Origin: Pedobacter sp. ASV17
GTDB lineage: Bacteria > Bacteroidota > Bacteroidia > Sphingobacteriales > Sphingobacteriaceae
Reading direction: 5' to 3'
Length of the DNA: 34,231 nt
Assembly (NCBI RefSeq): GCF_016429065.1
Contig: NZ_JAELTX010000056.1
Coordinates: 1 to 34,231 of the forward strand
Shown here: in pieces, positions 16,488 to 23,868 of the stretch
How positions within the stretch are numbered: position 1 is the stretch's first letter
How the letters are laid out: every line of letters begins with the position of its first letter
Program-made: the position numbers and the translations under genes
Notes under the pieces: generated by a model
Database searches by the model: none
What the model was told of the DNA's origin: nothing
Seen by the model: only the letters and a program-made list of their open reading frames with translations

Positions 16488-17584
16488 TAAATGAAATAAT
16501 TTATGGGGTTTGTGTTATGCTCCGTTAAACGGATTGCAAAGTTAGGAAATTTTTCTTGAATATTATCTATCAACAAATTAGATGTAAATTGTTCACTTTC
16601 AAAATGTCCGATATCTACAATCACAATTTTATCTTCGGCATCGAAAAATTCGTGGTACTTAAAATCGGCCGTTACAAAAGCATCGGCTCCTGCCGCAATG
16701 GCATTTTTCAACAGAAAACTTCCAGAACCACCACATACGGCAACTTTTTTTATCTTTTTGGGCAACAGGTCGGTATGTCTCAAAACGCTAGCATCCATTT
16801 GTGTTTTTACCAAACGTAGGAAATCTGTACCCTCCATTTCTTCTGGTAATGTGCCCACCATGCCCGAACCTACACTTTGCAGTTTATTTTCCAAAGCATA
16901 AATATCGTAAGCTACTTCTTCGTAAGGATGGTTTTCAAACAAGGCCGACAACAACCTACGTTCATCCTGTACTTTAAAAATGACTTCGATACGAGTTTCA
17001 TTCGCATACTCCCTCACACCAGCTTTACCTAAAGTTGGGTTTGATTGTTCGTCGCCCTTGAAAGTACCCACCCCTTCTAGGTTAAAACTGCAATCGCTAT
17101 AATGACTAATATTTCCACCACCTGCTGCAAACAAGGCATTACGCAATGGCTCCGCATCTTTATGTTCGCAAAAAGTAACCAGTTTTTTTAAAACACCTGA
17201 TTTGGGCACTAAAATTTGGGTCTTTTCAATCCGCAAACGTTCACATATTTTCGCATTTACACCAGTTGCCACGCTATCTAAATTGGTATGGATGGCGTAT
17301 AGCGCTATGTTATTCTTGATGGCTTTTATTACCACCCGCTCTACGTAGTTTTTCCCGTTCAACTTTTTCAGGCCTTTAAATACGATCGGATGATGAGAAA
17401 TGATCAGATTGCAATTCTTTTCAATGGCTTCGTCAACAATCTGCTCCGTGCAATCCAGCGAAACCAAAGCGGCATGGATTTCATCATCTGGACTTCCCAC
17501 AATCAGACCAGAGTTGTCATAATCTTCCTGATAGTTGAGCGGAGCCCATTGTTCTAAACTTTCAATTAGCTTCTTTAATTTCAT
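16487..17584 (-). CDS. NIF3-family dinuclear-metal hexameric protein
   Basis: A 365-residue NIF3-like protein; relatives (YqfO, YbgI) form toroidal hexamers with a dinuclear metal site, and some are reported as GTP cyclohydrolase I type 2-like. Metal ligands are visible as SHHP (H64, H65), D103 in HTNLD, and the C-terminal GHFESE (H327, E329). The length shows a central insert (about 130-235) of the PII/CutA-like type seen in YqfO, absent from the short YbgI type. It precedes the zinc-ribbon gene and overlaps it by one base. A short inverted repeat lies directly upstream of its start. Confidence 0.92.
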   Translation of the reverse strand: MKLKKLIESLEQWAPLNYQEDYDNSGLIVGSPDDEIHAALVSLDCTEQIVDEAIEKNCNLIISHHPIVFKGLKKLNGKNYVERVVIKAIKNNIALYAIHTNLDSVATGVNAKICERLRIEKTQILVPKSGVLKKLVTFCEHKDAEPLRNALFAAGGGNISHYSDCSFNLEGVGTFKGDEQSNPTLGKAGVREYANETRIEVIFKVQDERRLLSALFENHPYEEVAYDIYALENKLQSVGSGMVGTLPEEMEGTDFLRLVKTQMDASVLRHTDLLPKKIKKVAVCGGSGSFLLKNAIAAGADAFVTADFKYHEFFDAEDKIVIVDIGHFESEQFTSNLLIDNIQEKFPNFAIRLTEHNTNPINYFI

Positions 17585-17600
17585 TGGTTAAAGTTAACCA
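17585..17600. promoter_or_regulatory. Inverted repeat adjoining the NIF3 start codon
   Basis: TGGTTAA and TTAACCA are separated by two bases, ending directly at the ATG of the NIF3 gene on the minus strand. It covers the place of the ribosome-binding site, so it may be an operator or a translational hairpin. It is short, so chance is possible. Confidence 0.35.
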
Positions 17601-17631
17601 TAAGCTTTTAATAAAACATATCGCAAAAAAA

Positions 17632-17653
17632 TGTTTCGACAAGCTCAACATGA
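17632..17653. repeat. Short dispersed repeat copy
   Basis: The bases TTTCGACAAGCTCAACATGA resemble the common dispersed motif TTCGACAGGCTCAGACTGA that is found at 15630. It lies between the NIF3 gene and the receptor gene; one copy is degenerate. Confidence 0.5.
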
Positions 17654-17706
17654 CATCGCTATCAGTTCAAAGTTTCCTGACCTATTTCTTTTGTACAGGC
17701 AAATTG

Positions 17707-17714
17707 TATCTTTG
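17707..17714 (+). promoter_or_regulatory. Candidate -7 element of the receptor gene
   Basis: TATCTTTG matches the TAnnTTTG consensus fully. No TTTG stands about 19 bases upstream (TTTC does). The start of transcription would be near 17718, leaving about 60 bases before the likely ATG at 17778. Confidence 0.35.
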
Positions 17715-17777
17715 ACACTAAGGAGATAAGTTTTTGCATGTACAACATGGCTACACTTGTTACCCCAAACCAAATTA

Positions 17778-19682
17778 ATGAGAAATTCAATCCTGTTTCA
17801 CCTCAAACTGTTTCTTTTACAAGCGGCGCTTTTCACTGCTTTTGGAAATGCCTTTGCCCAAAAAACAGTATGGATTACGGAAAACACGAAACAACATATC
17901 TTCTCATTTAGGGAAATTGAACAACTCGAAGATGCTACAGGCAAACTGACGCTTCAGCAAGTTTTGTCGCCCCAATATTTGCAATCATTTAAGCCAAGCA
18001 TCTCCAGCACACCTAAAAAAACTAACAAAACCTCGGTACATTGGTACAGAATTTCCATCAATCAGAACAAGCTGCTTAACAAAAGCTTTTTGCTAGAATT
18101 TTTCGACCAAACCATTGATGATATTGTTGCTTACATCCCCAACCAACATGGCGGCTACGACAGTTTGGTATTAGGTGACCGTTATGCTTTTGGTGAGCGT
18201 GCACTACAGCACAAAAATTTCGAAATCTTCCTCGAAAACACTCCCAATCAGAATAGGGTATTTTACTTTAGGATACAGTCGCAACAAACTGCCGATGTAA
18301 TATTGGTTTTACGCTCGGTCCATTGGTTTATACAATACGCCATTAATGAATATTTTTCGTTTGGCGTTTTTTATGGCATGATTGCCATTTTCAGCTTCTA
18401 CAATCTGCTAATGTTCATTTACATTAGGAAAAGGCAGTATTTGTACTATGTTTTCTACAACATCAGCATTGCCATTTATGAGATGAGCACCGATGGCATT
18501 GCCTATCAATACCTTTGGCCTAACAGTCCACAATGGAACCAAATTGCCTATGCCCTTGCCCTATGCTGTGCCAGTGTTTTTGCATTGCTTTTTTCGCAAC
18601 GACTGCTGCAAGTAAAAGAGAAGGCACCTTTCTTATATCGCATCATTAATCTGGTGATTGTCCTAAGGATTGCCTTGTTTATATTGTCGTTCTTCTTTAA
18701 TCAAGATCTGTTCAAATACAAGGTAATTGAGATTATTCCTTTAACGCTTGCTTACGCTACTGGTATTTACATCTATTCAAAAGGATATAAACCAGCCAGG
18801 TACTTTGTGTTGGGCTACAGCTTTCTGTTCTTGGGTTTCTTGCTCAAATTCCTGATTTCAATTGGTTTTGACTGGCTCAATGTAAGTGCAGTAAGTTATT
18901 ATGGCTTAAGCATCAGTTTTGTGTTGGAAATGATGTTTCTTTCTTTAGCCATTGGCGATAAGGTACGATGGCTGAAACAACAAAAGGATTTGGCCCAGCA
19001 GGAAACCATTCAACAAATGACCATTAATGCCGAGCTAAAAGATACCCTCAACAGAGAACTGGAAGGAAAAGTGGCAGCGCGAACCAAGGAAGTATTTGAA
19101 AAATCAGCAGTAATTGAGGCCCAAAACATACAGCTTACGGAATCGAATCTTCGTTTGGCACAACAGGCAGAAGAAATCAGTAAGATGAATGCGCTGCTTA
19201 ACCACGACAACCAAGAGCTTAAAGTGGATATTGAAAAAGTAACCAGAGCACGGGTCATGTCAACCGAAGTAGGTTTTGAGGAGTTCAGCAAAATCTATCC
19301 AGACAAGGAAAGTTGTTTTGAATTTTTGGCCAATTTAAAATGGAGCAAGGGCTATCAATGCAAAAAATGTGGCACCACCGATTACATTCCAGGGCATACT
19401 TCCCATAGCCGACGCTGTAAAAAATGCAGCTATGAAGAGTCCGTACTGATTGACACCATCTTTCAAAATAGCCGTATCTCTATTACCAAATCCTTCTACA
19501 TGGTTTTTCTCATCTATTCTTCTCAAGGGAAAATCTCTTCGCACAAGCTTTCCGAAATTTTGGGCATTAGGCAAAACACTTGCTTAAACTATGGCAACAA
19601 AATCAAAAAAGTAATGGAAAGCAGGAAAAAAGAATTAAAAAATGCTGGAGATATGGGCTGGAGCAAGCTCGTACTTAGTTAA
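17778..19682 (+). CDS. 7TMR-DISM receptor fused to an IS1595-type zinc-ribbon/HTH domain
   Basis: A 634-residue membrane protein. An upstream in-frame TTG at 17757 would add seven residues, but the ATG gives a cleaner signal peptide (1-27, ending GNAFA). Residues about 30-180 fit the periplasmic 7TMR-DISMED2 jelly-roll, thought to bind carbohydrates; about 185-393 hold seven membrane helices (7TMR-DISM); about 398-491 form a long coiled coil. The C-terminus then has FSKIYPDKESCFEFLANLKW, a zinc ribbon (C528, C531, C547, C550), DTIFQNSRISITKSFYMV, and a helical segment KLSEILGIRQNTCLNYGNKI. This order matches the N-terminal DNA-binding part of IS1595/ISXO2-type transposases, without the DDE nuclease. 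The frame is unbroken. In this phylum such receptors usually end in a kinase, cyclase or LuxR HTH. I infer a membrane-tethered transcription factor; two GH30 genes follow. Confidence 0.85.
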   Translation: MRNSILFHLKLFLLQAALFTAFGNAFAQKTVWITENTKQHIFSFREIEQLEDATGKLTLQQVLSPQYLQSFKPSISSTPKKTNKTSVHWYRISINQNKLLNKSFLLEFFDQTIDDIVAYIPNQHGGYDSLVLGDRYAFGERALQHKNFEIFLENTPNQNRVFYFRIQSQQTADVILVLRSVHWFIQYAINEYFSFGVFYGMIAIFSFYNLLMFIYIRKRQYLYYVFYNISIAIYEMSTDGIAYQYLWPNSPQWNQIAYALALCCASVFALLFSQRLLQVKEKAPFLYRIINLVIVLRIALFILSFFFNQDLFKYKVIEIIPLTLAYATGIYIYSKGYKPARYFVLGYSFLFLGFLLKFLISIGFDWLNVSAVSYYGLSISFVLEMMFLSLAIGDKVRWLKQQKDLAQQETIQQMTINAELKDTLNRELEGKVAARTKEVFEKSAVIEAQNIQLTESNLRLAQQAEEISKMNALLNHDNQELKVDIEKVTRARVMSTEVGFEEFSKIYPDKESCFEFLANLKWSKGYQCKKCGTTDYIPGHTSHSRRCKKCSYEESVLIDTIFQNSRISITKSFYMVFLIYSSQGKISSHKLSEILGIRQNTCLNYGNKIKKVMESRKKELKNAGDMGWSKLVLS

Positions 19683-20051
19683 AATTCGAAAAAAATCACT
19701 TAGGTACTCAAACGTATCAACTGCCTTTACCCATTTTGACCAAAAAACAGGCTTAGCACTAGCTTTGGCGAGGATTTTCATCTTCCTGGCTTTCGGCATC
19801 AAAACGTATCAAATCCAACACAACAACCTGTATAACAGCTAATTAATTAATAATTTCAATCTAAAACGCTTGGTTTTTAACAATAGTTTAATCTACTTTG
19901 CATAACGCAACGACAAAAAACGGCTTTCAAAAGCACCATTAATCTAACCAAATACAAACCTTAAATACGCCCTTATCCGTAAAACTTAAACCATGATTTA
20001 CGGGCATGGGGCAAAATCCGAAAACACCAAATATTCCATTATTAATCCAAT
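19683..20051. other. Intergenic region upstream of the GH30 genes
   Basis: A 369-base AT-rich gap. AACGTATCAA occurs twice in direct orientation (19711-19720 and 19803-19812), a possible binding-site pair. TACTTTG at 19894-19900 is a near miss to the TAnnTTTG element, with TTGG about 20 bases upstream. No RNA gene or protein frame is convincing; a 66-codon open frame over the first part has no family look. Confidence 0.5.
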
Positions 20052-21488
20052 ATGTATCAAGCTAACCTATTTACCTTAGTGCTCGCTTTTCTACTCGTTT
20101 CTACAGATAAGCCAAAAACCAGCACCAAACAAGCGGAGAAATTTACCACCGCCGAGAACACCAATCTGCGCATCAGCAACGAGGGAAAGCTCAATTTCAC
20201 CCCTTACAGCCAACCGCTGGAAACCGAACCTACGGTATTCATCAACACCCATAAAACCTTTCAAACCATGGTGGGCATAGGCGGAGCCATTACTGATGCC
20301 TCTGCTGAAGTTTTTGCCAAACTACCAGCAGAGCAACAAAAAGAATTTTTAACGGCTTATTACGATAAAGAAAAAGGCATTGGTTATAATTTATTACGAA
20401 CCAATATCAATAGCTGTGATTTTTCTTCAGGCAGTTATACTTATGTGAAGGAAAACGACAAAGACTTAAAAACCTTCAACGTTGCGCCTGATGAGCAGTT
20501 TAAAATTCCTTTGATTAAAAAGGCCATTGCAGCAGCAGGAGGAAAACTAACTACCTATGTGAGCCCTTGGTCGCCACCAGCTTTTATGAAAACCAACAAC
20601 AGCATGTTACAAGGTGGCAAACTCAAAGCCGAATACCAACAAGCTTGGGCCAATTATTACATCAAATTTATCCAAGAATATGAGAAAAGAAATATCCCTA
20701 TTTGGGGACTAACCATGCAAAATGAACCCATGGCTAAGCAAAGGTGGGAATCGTGCATTTATACTGCCGAAGAAGAAAGAGATTTCATTAAAAATTATCT
20801 AGGTCCAACTTTGCATAAATCTGGCATGGCCAATAAAAAGCTCATTGCTTGGGACCACAACCGCGATTTGATCTACCACAGAGCCAGCACCATTTTGAAC
20901 GACCCACAGGCTGCAAAATATGTTTGGGGTATTGGCTTTCACTGGTATGAAACTTGGACAGGTAGCAAAATGCAATTCGACAACTTGAAAAAAGTAAACG
21001 AAAGCTTTCCAGACAAGCAATTGATTTTTACCGAAGGCTGTAAAGAAAAATTTAGCCTAGACAGCATCAACAACTGGTCTTTAGGTGAGCGATATGGCCA
21101 TTCGATGATCAATGATTTTAACAACGGAACTGCCGCATGGACAGACTGGAATATCCTTTTGGATGAAAAAGGAGGCCCTAACCACGTACAGAATTATTGC
21201 TTTGCGCCTATCCATGCCGATACTCGTACAGGCAAATTGATTTTCACCAATGCCTATTACTACTTGGGGCATTTCTCCAAATTCATTAAACCTGGTGCTA
21301 AACGTATCATCACTTCCTCTACCAGAGATATTTTACAAACTTCAGGCTTCCTAAATCCTGATGGTAAAATTGTGATTGTGGTAATGAACACGAGCGATAA
21401 AAAACTCGACTATCAACTATGGTTAAATGGAGAGGTGGCCAAAACACAAAGTAAGCCGCATTCTATCAGCACCTTTATTGTCAACTAA
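20052..21488 (+). CDS. Glycoside hydrolase family 30 protein (first)
   Basis: A 478-residue GH30 enzyme; members are retaining glycosidases acting on beta-linked glucosyl substrates such as glucosylceramide or beta-1,6-glucan. The acid/base is E225 in MQNEP and the nucleophile E328 in FTEGC, both in a TIM barrel with SPWSPPAFMKTN at 171-182 as a further family marker. A C-terminal beta domain follows. The N-terminus (MYQANLFTLVLAFLLVS) looks like a signal sequence but has no clear cleavage site and no lipobox Cys where Bacteroidota lipoproteins would have one. It is followed after 28 bases by a second GH30 gene. The exact substrate cannot be told. Confidence 0.92.
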   Translation: MYQANLFTLVLAFLLVSTDKPKTSTKQAEKFTTAENTNLRISNEGKLNFTPYSQPLETEPTVFINTHKTFQTMVGIGGAITDASAEVFAKLPAEQQKEFLTAYYDKEKGIGYNLLRTNINSCDFSSGSYTYVKENDKDLKTFNVAPDEQFKIPLIKKAIAAAGGKLTTYVSPWSPPAFMKTNNSMLQGGKLKAEYQQAWANYYIKFIQEYEKRNIPIWGLTMQNEPMAKQRWESCIYTAEEERDFIKNYLGPTLHKSGMANKKLIAWDHNRDLIYHRASTILNDPQAAKYVWGIGFHWYETWTGSKMQFDNLKKVNESFPDKQLIFTEGCKEKFSLDSINNWSLGERYGHSMINDFNNGTAAWTDWNILLDEKGGPNHVQNYCFAPIHADTRTGKLIFTNAYYYLGHFSKFIKPGAKRIITSSTRDILQTSGFLNPDGKIVIVVMNTSDKKLDYQLWLNGEVAKTQSKPHSISTFIVN

Positions 21489-21516
21489 TTTAATTAACGC
21501 ACTATTTGAACACCCG

Positions 21517-22896
21517 ATGAAGAAGTACTTTATCTTGACCTTGAGCTGCCTTTGCTGGGGCAGCTTACAGGCTCAAAAGCAACCCCAAATTTGGCTTACT
21601 GATGTCAAGCAAAACATTCTATTTGTACAGCAAAAAAACAAAACTGAAAATTTAGCCACTGGCGAAAATACCATTAGCATATATCCTAGCAAAAGCTATC
21701 AAAGCATTGATGGTTTTGGCTACACGCTTACTGGCGGAAGTGCACAGCATTTGTTGGCCATGGAAAAATCTGCCCGAAAAGCAATTTTAACCGAGCTATT
21801 TGCTACCGACAAAAATAATATTGGCACCAGCTACCTTCGTTTGAGCATTGGCGCATCTGACCTTAATGACCAAGTATTTTCGTACAACGATTTACCCGAA
21901 GGTGAAACCGATTTGTCGATGAGCAAGTTTGACTTGGGCCCCGATAAAAAGGAAATCATTCCAGTATTGAAAGAAATCCTAGCCATTAATCCAAAGGTTA
22001 AATTGATGGGTTCTCCTTGGTCGCCTCCAGCTTGGATGAAAACCAACAACGCAACCAAAGGCGGCAGCTTAAAACCTGAATTTTATGATGCCTATGCTTT
22101 GTATTTTGTCAAATACATTCAAGCAATGAAAGCAAATGGCATTACCATTGATGCCATCACCGTACAAAATGAGCCTTTGCATCCTGGCAATAACCCAAGT
22201 TTGTTGATGCTTGCTGCAGACCAAGCTATTTTTGTTAAAAAGCATTTAGGTCCAGCCTTTAAGCAACATCAAATCAACACCAAAATTATTATATACGACC
22301 ACAACGCGGACAGACCCGACTATCCTATCAGTATTTTGGATGACAAGGAAGCAAAACCTTACATCGATGGCTCGGCATTTCACTTGTACGGCGGTAAAAT
22401 TGAAGCCTTGAGCAAAGTACATGAGGCTCATCCCGACAAGAACATTTATTTTACGGAACAATGGGTAGGCGCCCCTGGAAACATGGTTGGCGATTTCCCA
22501 TTCCATGTGAAGCACCTGATAATTGGCGCAACCAGAAACTGGGCTAAAACCGTACTGGAATGGAACTTAGCGGCAGACGGAAACTACAAACCACATACGC
22601 CTGGTGGTTGCGACAAATGTTTAGGAGCCATTACCATAGAAGGTAATAAAGTAACCCGAAACCCTGCCTATTACATTATTGCCCAAGCGGCAAAATTTGT
22701 AAGACCTGGCTCGGTTAGAATTGCATCGAATGAAGTGGATGGATTGGCCAATGTGGCTTTTAAAACTCCCGAAGGTAAAACAGTTTTGATTGTACTGAAC
22801 ACTGGAAAAGAGCAAAAGGCCTTTGCCATTGCACTTAAAAATGAAAAAACTGCTTATTCCCTAGCTCCCAACGCCGCAGCCACATTGGTGTGGTAA
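21517..22896 (+). CDS. Glycoside hydrolase family 30 protein (second)
   Basis: A 459-residue GH30 enzyme with a signal peptide (MKKYFILTLSCLCWGSLQAQ). An open frame extends back to 21427 inside the first GH30 gene, but the ATG at 21517 heads the signal peptide and is the likely start. The acid/base is E219 in VQNEP and the nucleophile E314 in FTEQW. The region GGCDKCLGAI at 363-372, with two cysteines, is absent from the first copy. The two paralogues are clearly divergent, so they probably attack different linkages or act one after the other. They share a transcript that ends at a strong terminator. Confidence 0.93.
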   Translation: MKKYFILTLSCLCWGSLQAQKQPQIWLTDVKQNILFVQQKNKTENLATGENTISIYPSKSYQSIDGFGYTLTGGSAQHLLAMEKSARKAILTELFATDKNNIGTSYLRLSIGASDLNDQVFSYNDLPEGETDLSMSKFDLGPDKKEIIPVLKEILAINPKVKLMGSPWSPPAWMKTNNATKGGSLKPEFYDAYALYFVKYIQAMKANGITIDAITVQNEPLHPGNNPSLLMLAADQAIFVKKHLGPAFKQHQINTKIIIYDHNADRPDYPISILDDKEAKPYIDGSAFHLYGGKIEALSKVHEAHPDKNIYFTEQWVGAPGNMVGDFPFHVKHLIIGATRNWAKTVLEWNLAADGNYKPHTPGGCDKCLGAITIEGNKVTRNPAYYIIAQAAKFVRPGSVRIASNEVDGLANVAFKTPEGKTVLIVLNTGKEQKAFAIALKNEKTAYSLAPNAAATLVW

Positions 22897-22911
22897 TGGT
22901 TGTAAAATAGA

Positions 22912-22952
22912 ACTGCCCTGTATGTTAGAGAACATGCAGGGCAGTTTTTTTT
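22912..22952 (+). terminator. Rho-independent terminator of the GH30 operon
   Basis: ACTGCCCTGTATGTT at 22912-22926 pairs with AACATGCAGGGCAGT at 22931-22945, with one G-T wobble and a four-base loop, followed by eight T. It is 15 bases past the stop. It may also help end the convergent TM2 gene. Confidence 0.93.
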
Positions 22953-22963
22953 ATGGAGTATGC

Positions 22964-23323
22964 TTAAAAGTTGCTCATTCTAACCATTTGCATGCTTTCA
23001 AAAACCATGCGTTGGTTATGTTCAAAGGCTAAAGTCTTATGGTTAACAATATCGATAATTGAACCGATGAAACAAAGACCACCTGTAAGCAAGTAAAGAA
23101 TGCCCATTCCTATTTGGCCGATAATAAAGCGCTGTAAACCCGGCACCAAAAACAGACCAATGATACAGAACAATAACATATCGCTTGGGTTTTTACGTTT
23201 TCCTGAATAAATCATCAAGAAAGTGCGTAACTGCTGCTCGTTTAAACCTTGTGTGGCAGACTGTAAGTAAGAATATTCTTGTGGGGTGATGCCTGGCAAT
23301 GACATGAAATTTTGATCGAACAT
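22964..23323 (-). CDS. TM2 domain membrane protein
   Basis: A 119-residue protein. A soluble N-terminal part of about 45 residues (with a possible helical LNEQQLRTFLMIYSG) is followed by two hydrophobic helices at about 50-67 and 70-92, joined by PGLQRFIIGQIGMGILYLLTGG, the TM2 domain pattern. The last 27 residues are polar. A strong AAGGAGA ribosome-binding site (minus strand, 23331-23337) lies 7 bases before the ATG, inside the upstream gene. It is cotranscribed with the DUF2752 gene, with two bases between. Role unknown. Confidence 0.9.
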   Translation of the reverse strand: MFDQNFMSLPGITPQEYSYLQSATQGLNEQQLRTFLMIYSGKRKNPSDMLLFCIIGLFLVPGLQRFIIGQIGMGILYLLTGGLCFIGSIIDIVNHKTLAFEHNQRMVFESMQMVRMSNF

Positions 23324-23325
23324 GG

Positions 23326-23634
23326 CTAAATCTCCTTATATTTTAAATGCTTGTTTTGTTTAATAATTAATTGTTTACCTAACTGATAAATGCGGTAGAG
23401 GATAATCAAAAGGGCTGGAATTCCAAACCAATGATGCCTAAAGCTCGCTTCAAAATCAGCGTTAAAAATGGCCGTGATTGATCTTCCTAAACCGCATCCC
23501 GGACACCAATCGAAACCTAGATTAGCTAAGGGGCATAAGGTAAAATGATGTTCATGAGGATTAGCAGTGGCCAATAACGTTAGTGCTAAAACCCAAAACA
23601 CAAATTCTACATATTTTCCCTTATTGCTGCTCAT
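23326..23634 (-). CDS. DUF2752 family membrane protein
   Basis: A 102-residue protein with a membrane helix at about 9-24, the DUF2752 motif with C34 and WCPGCG (C44, C47), and a second helix at about 70-85. The family is of unknown function, and the CxxC could bind metal or be redox active. It is first of a two-gene operon with the TM2 gene, a pairing common in Bacteroidota. Its promoter must lie in the 234-base region shared with mfd. Confidence 0.88.
   Translation of the reverse strand: MSSNKGKYVEFVFWVLALTLLATANPHEHHFTLCPLANLGFDWCPGCGLGRSITAIFNADFEASFRHHWFGIPALLIILYRIYQLGKQLIIKQNKHLKYKEI
23331..23337 (-). promoter_or_regulatory. Strong Shine-Dalgarno site of the TM2 gene
   Basis: AAGGAGA on the minus strand, 7 bases before the ATG. 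Such a strong site is unusual here, since most starts in this window have none. Confidence 0.7.
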
Positions 23635-23856
23635 TTGTTTCGCGTTTTGTAATATTAAGAAACAATTATAAGCTTTATGTTACTTGTTATGAAAGCAATT
23701 TCGACAAACTGGAAATAAATCCCGACCAAACCTAAAATGAGTATGATGATTTGATCGTAAGCAAATGAGCGCTATGTCAAAAAACGCTCCAACTAACCAA
23801 TCTGCGGACTTTGCAGACTATTTGACAATTTAACAATACAACAATAATACAATGCG

Positions 23857-23864
23857 TATCTTTG
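23857..23864 (+). promoter_or_regulatory. Candidate -7 element directly before mfd
   Basis: TATCTTTG is a full match to TAnnTTTG and ends four bases before the GTG start. If used, the transcript would begin at or next to the start codon. There is no TTTG at the -33 place. Confidence 0.35.
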
Positions 23865-23868
23865 GATA

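Noticed and set aside
17757..17777. TTG start of the receptor gene
   Set aside because: The ATG at 17778 gives a better signal peptide, and the seven extra residues are not hydrophobic.
19250..19682. An insertion sequence fused into the receptor gene
   Set aside because: Only the zinc-ribbon and helical front part is present. No DDE domain, terminal inverted repeats or target duplication were seen, so it is not an intact IS.
19642..19842. 66-codon frame after the receptor gene
   Set aside because: It overlaps the receptor's 3' end out of frame and its translation shows no family pattern or ribosome-binding site.
21427..21516. Longer start of the second GH30 gene
   Set aside because: The extra residues overlap the first GH30 gene and precede a classical signal peptide that should be N-terminal.
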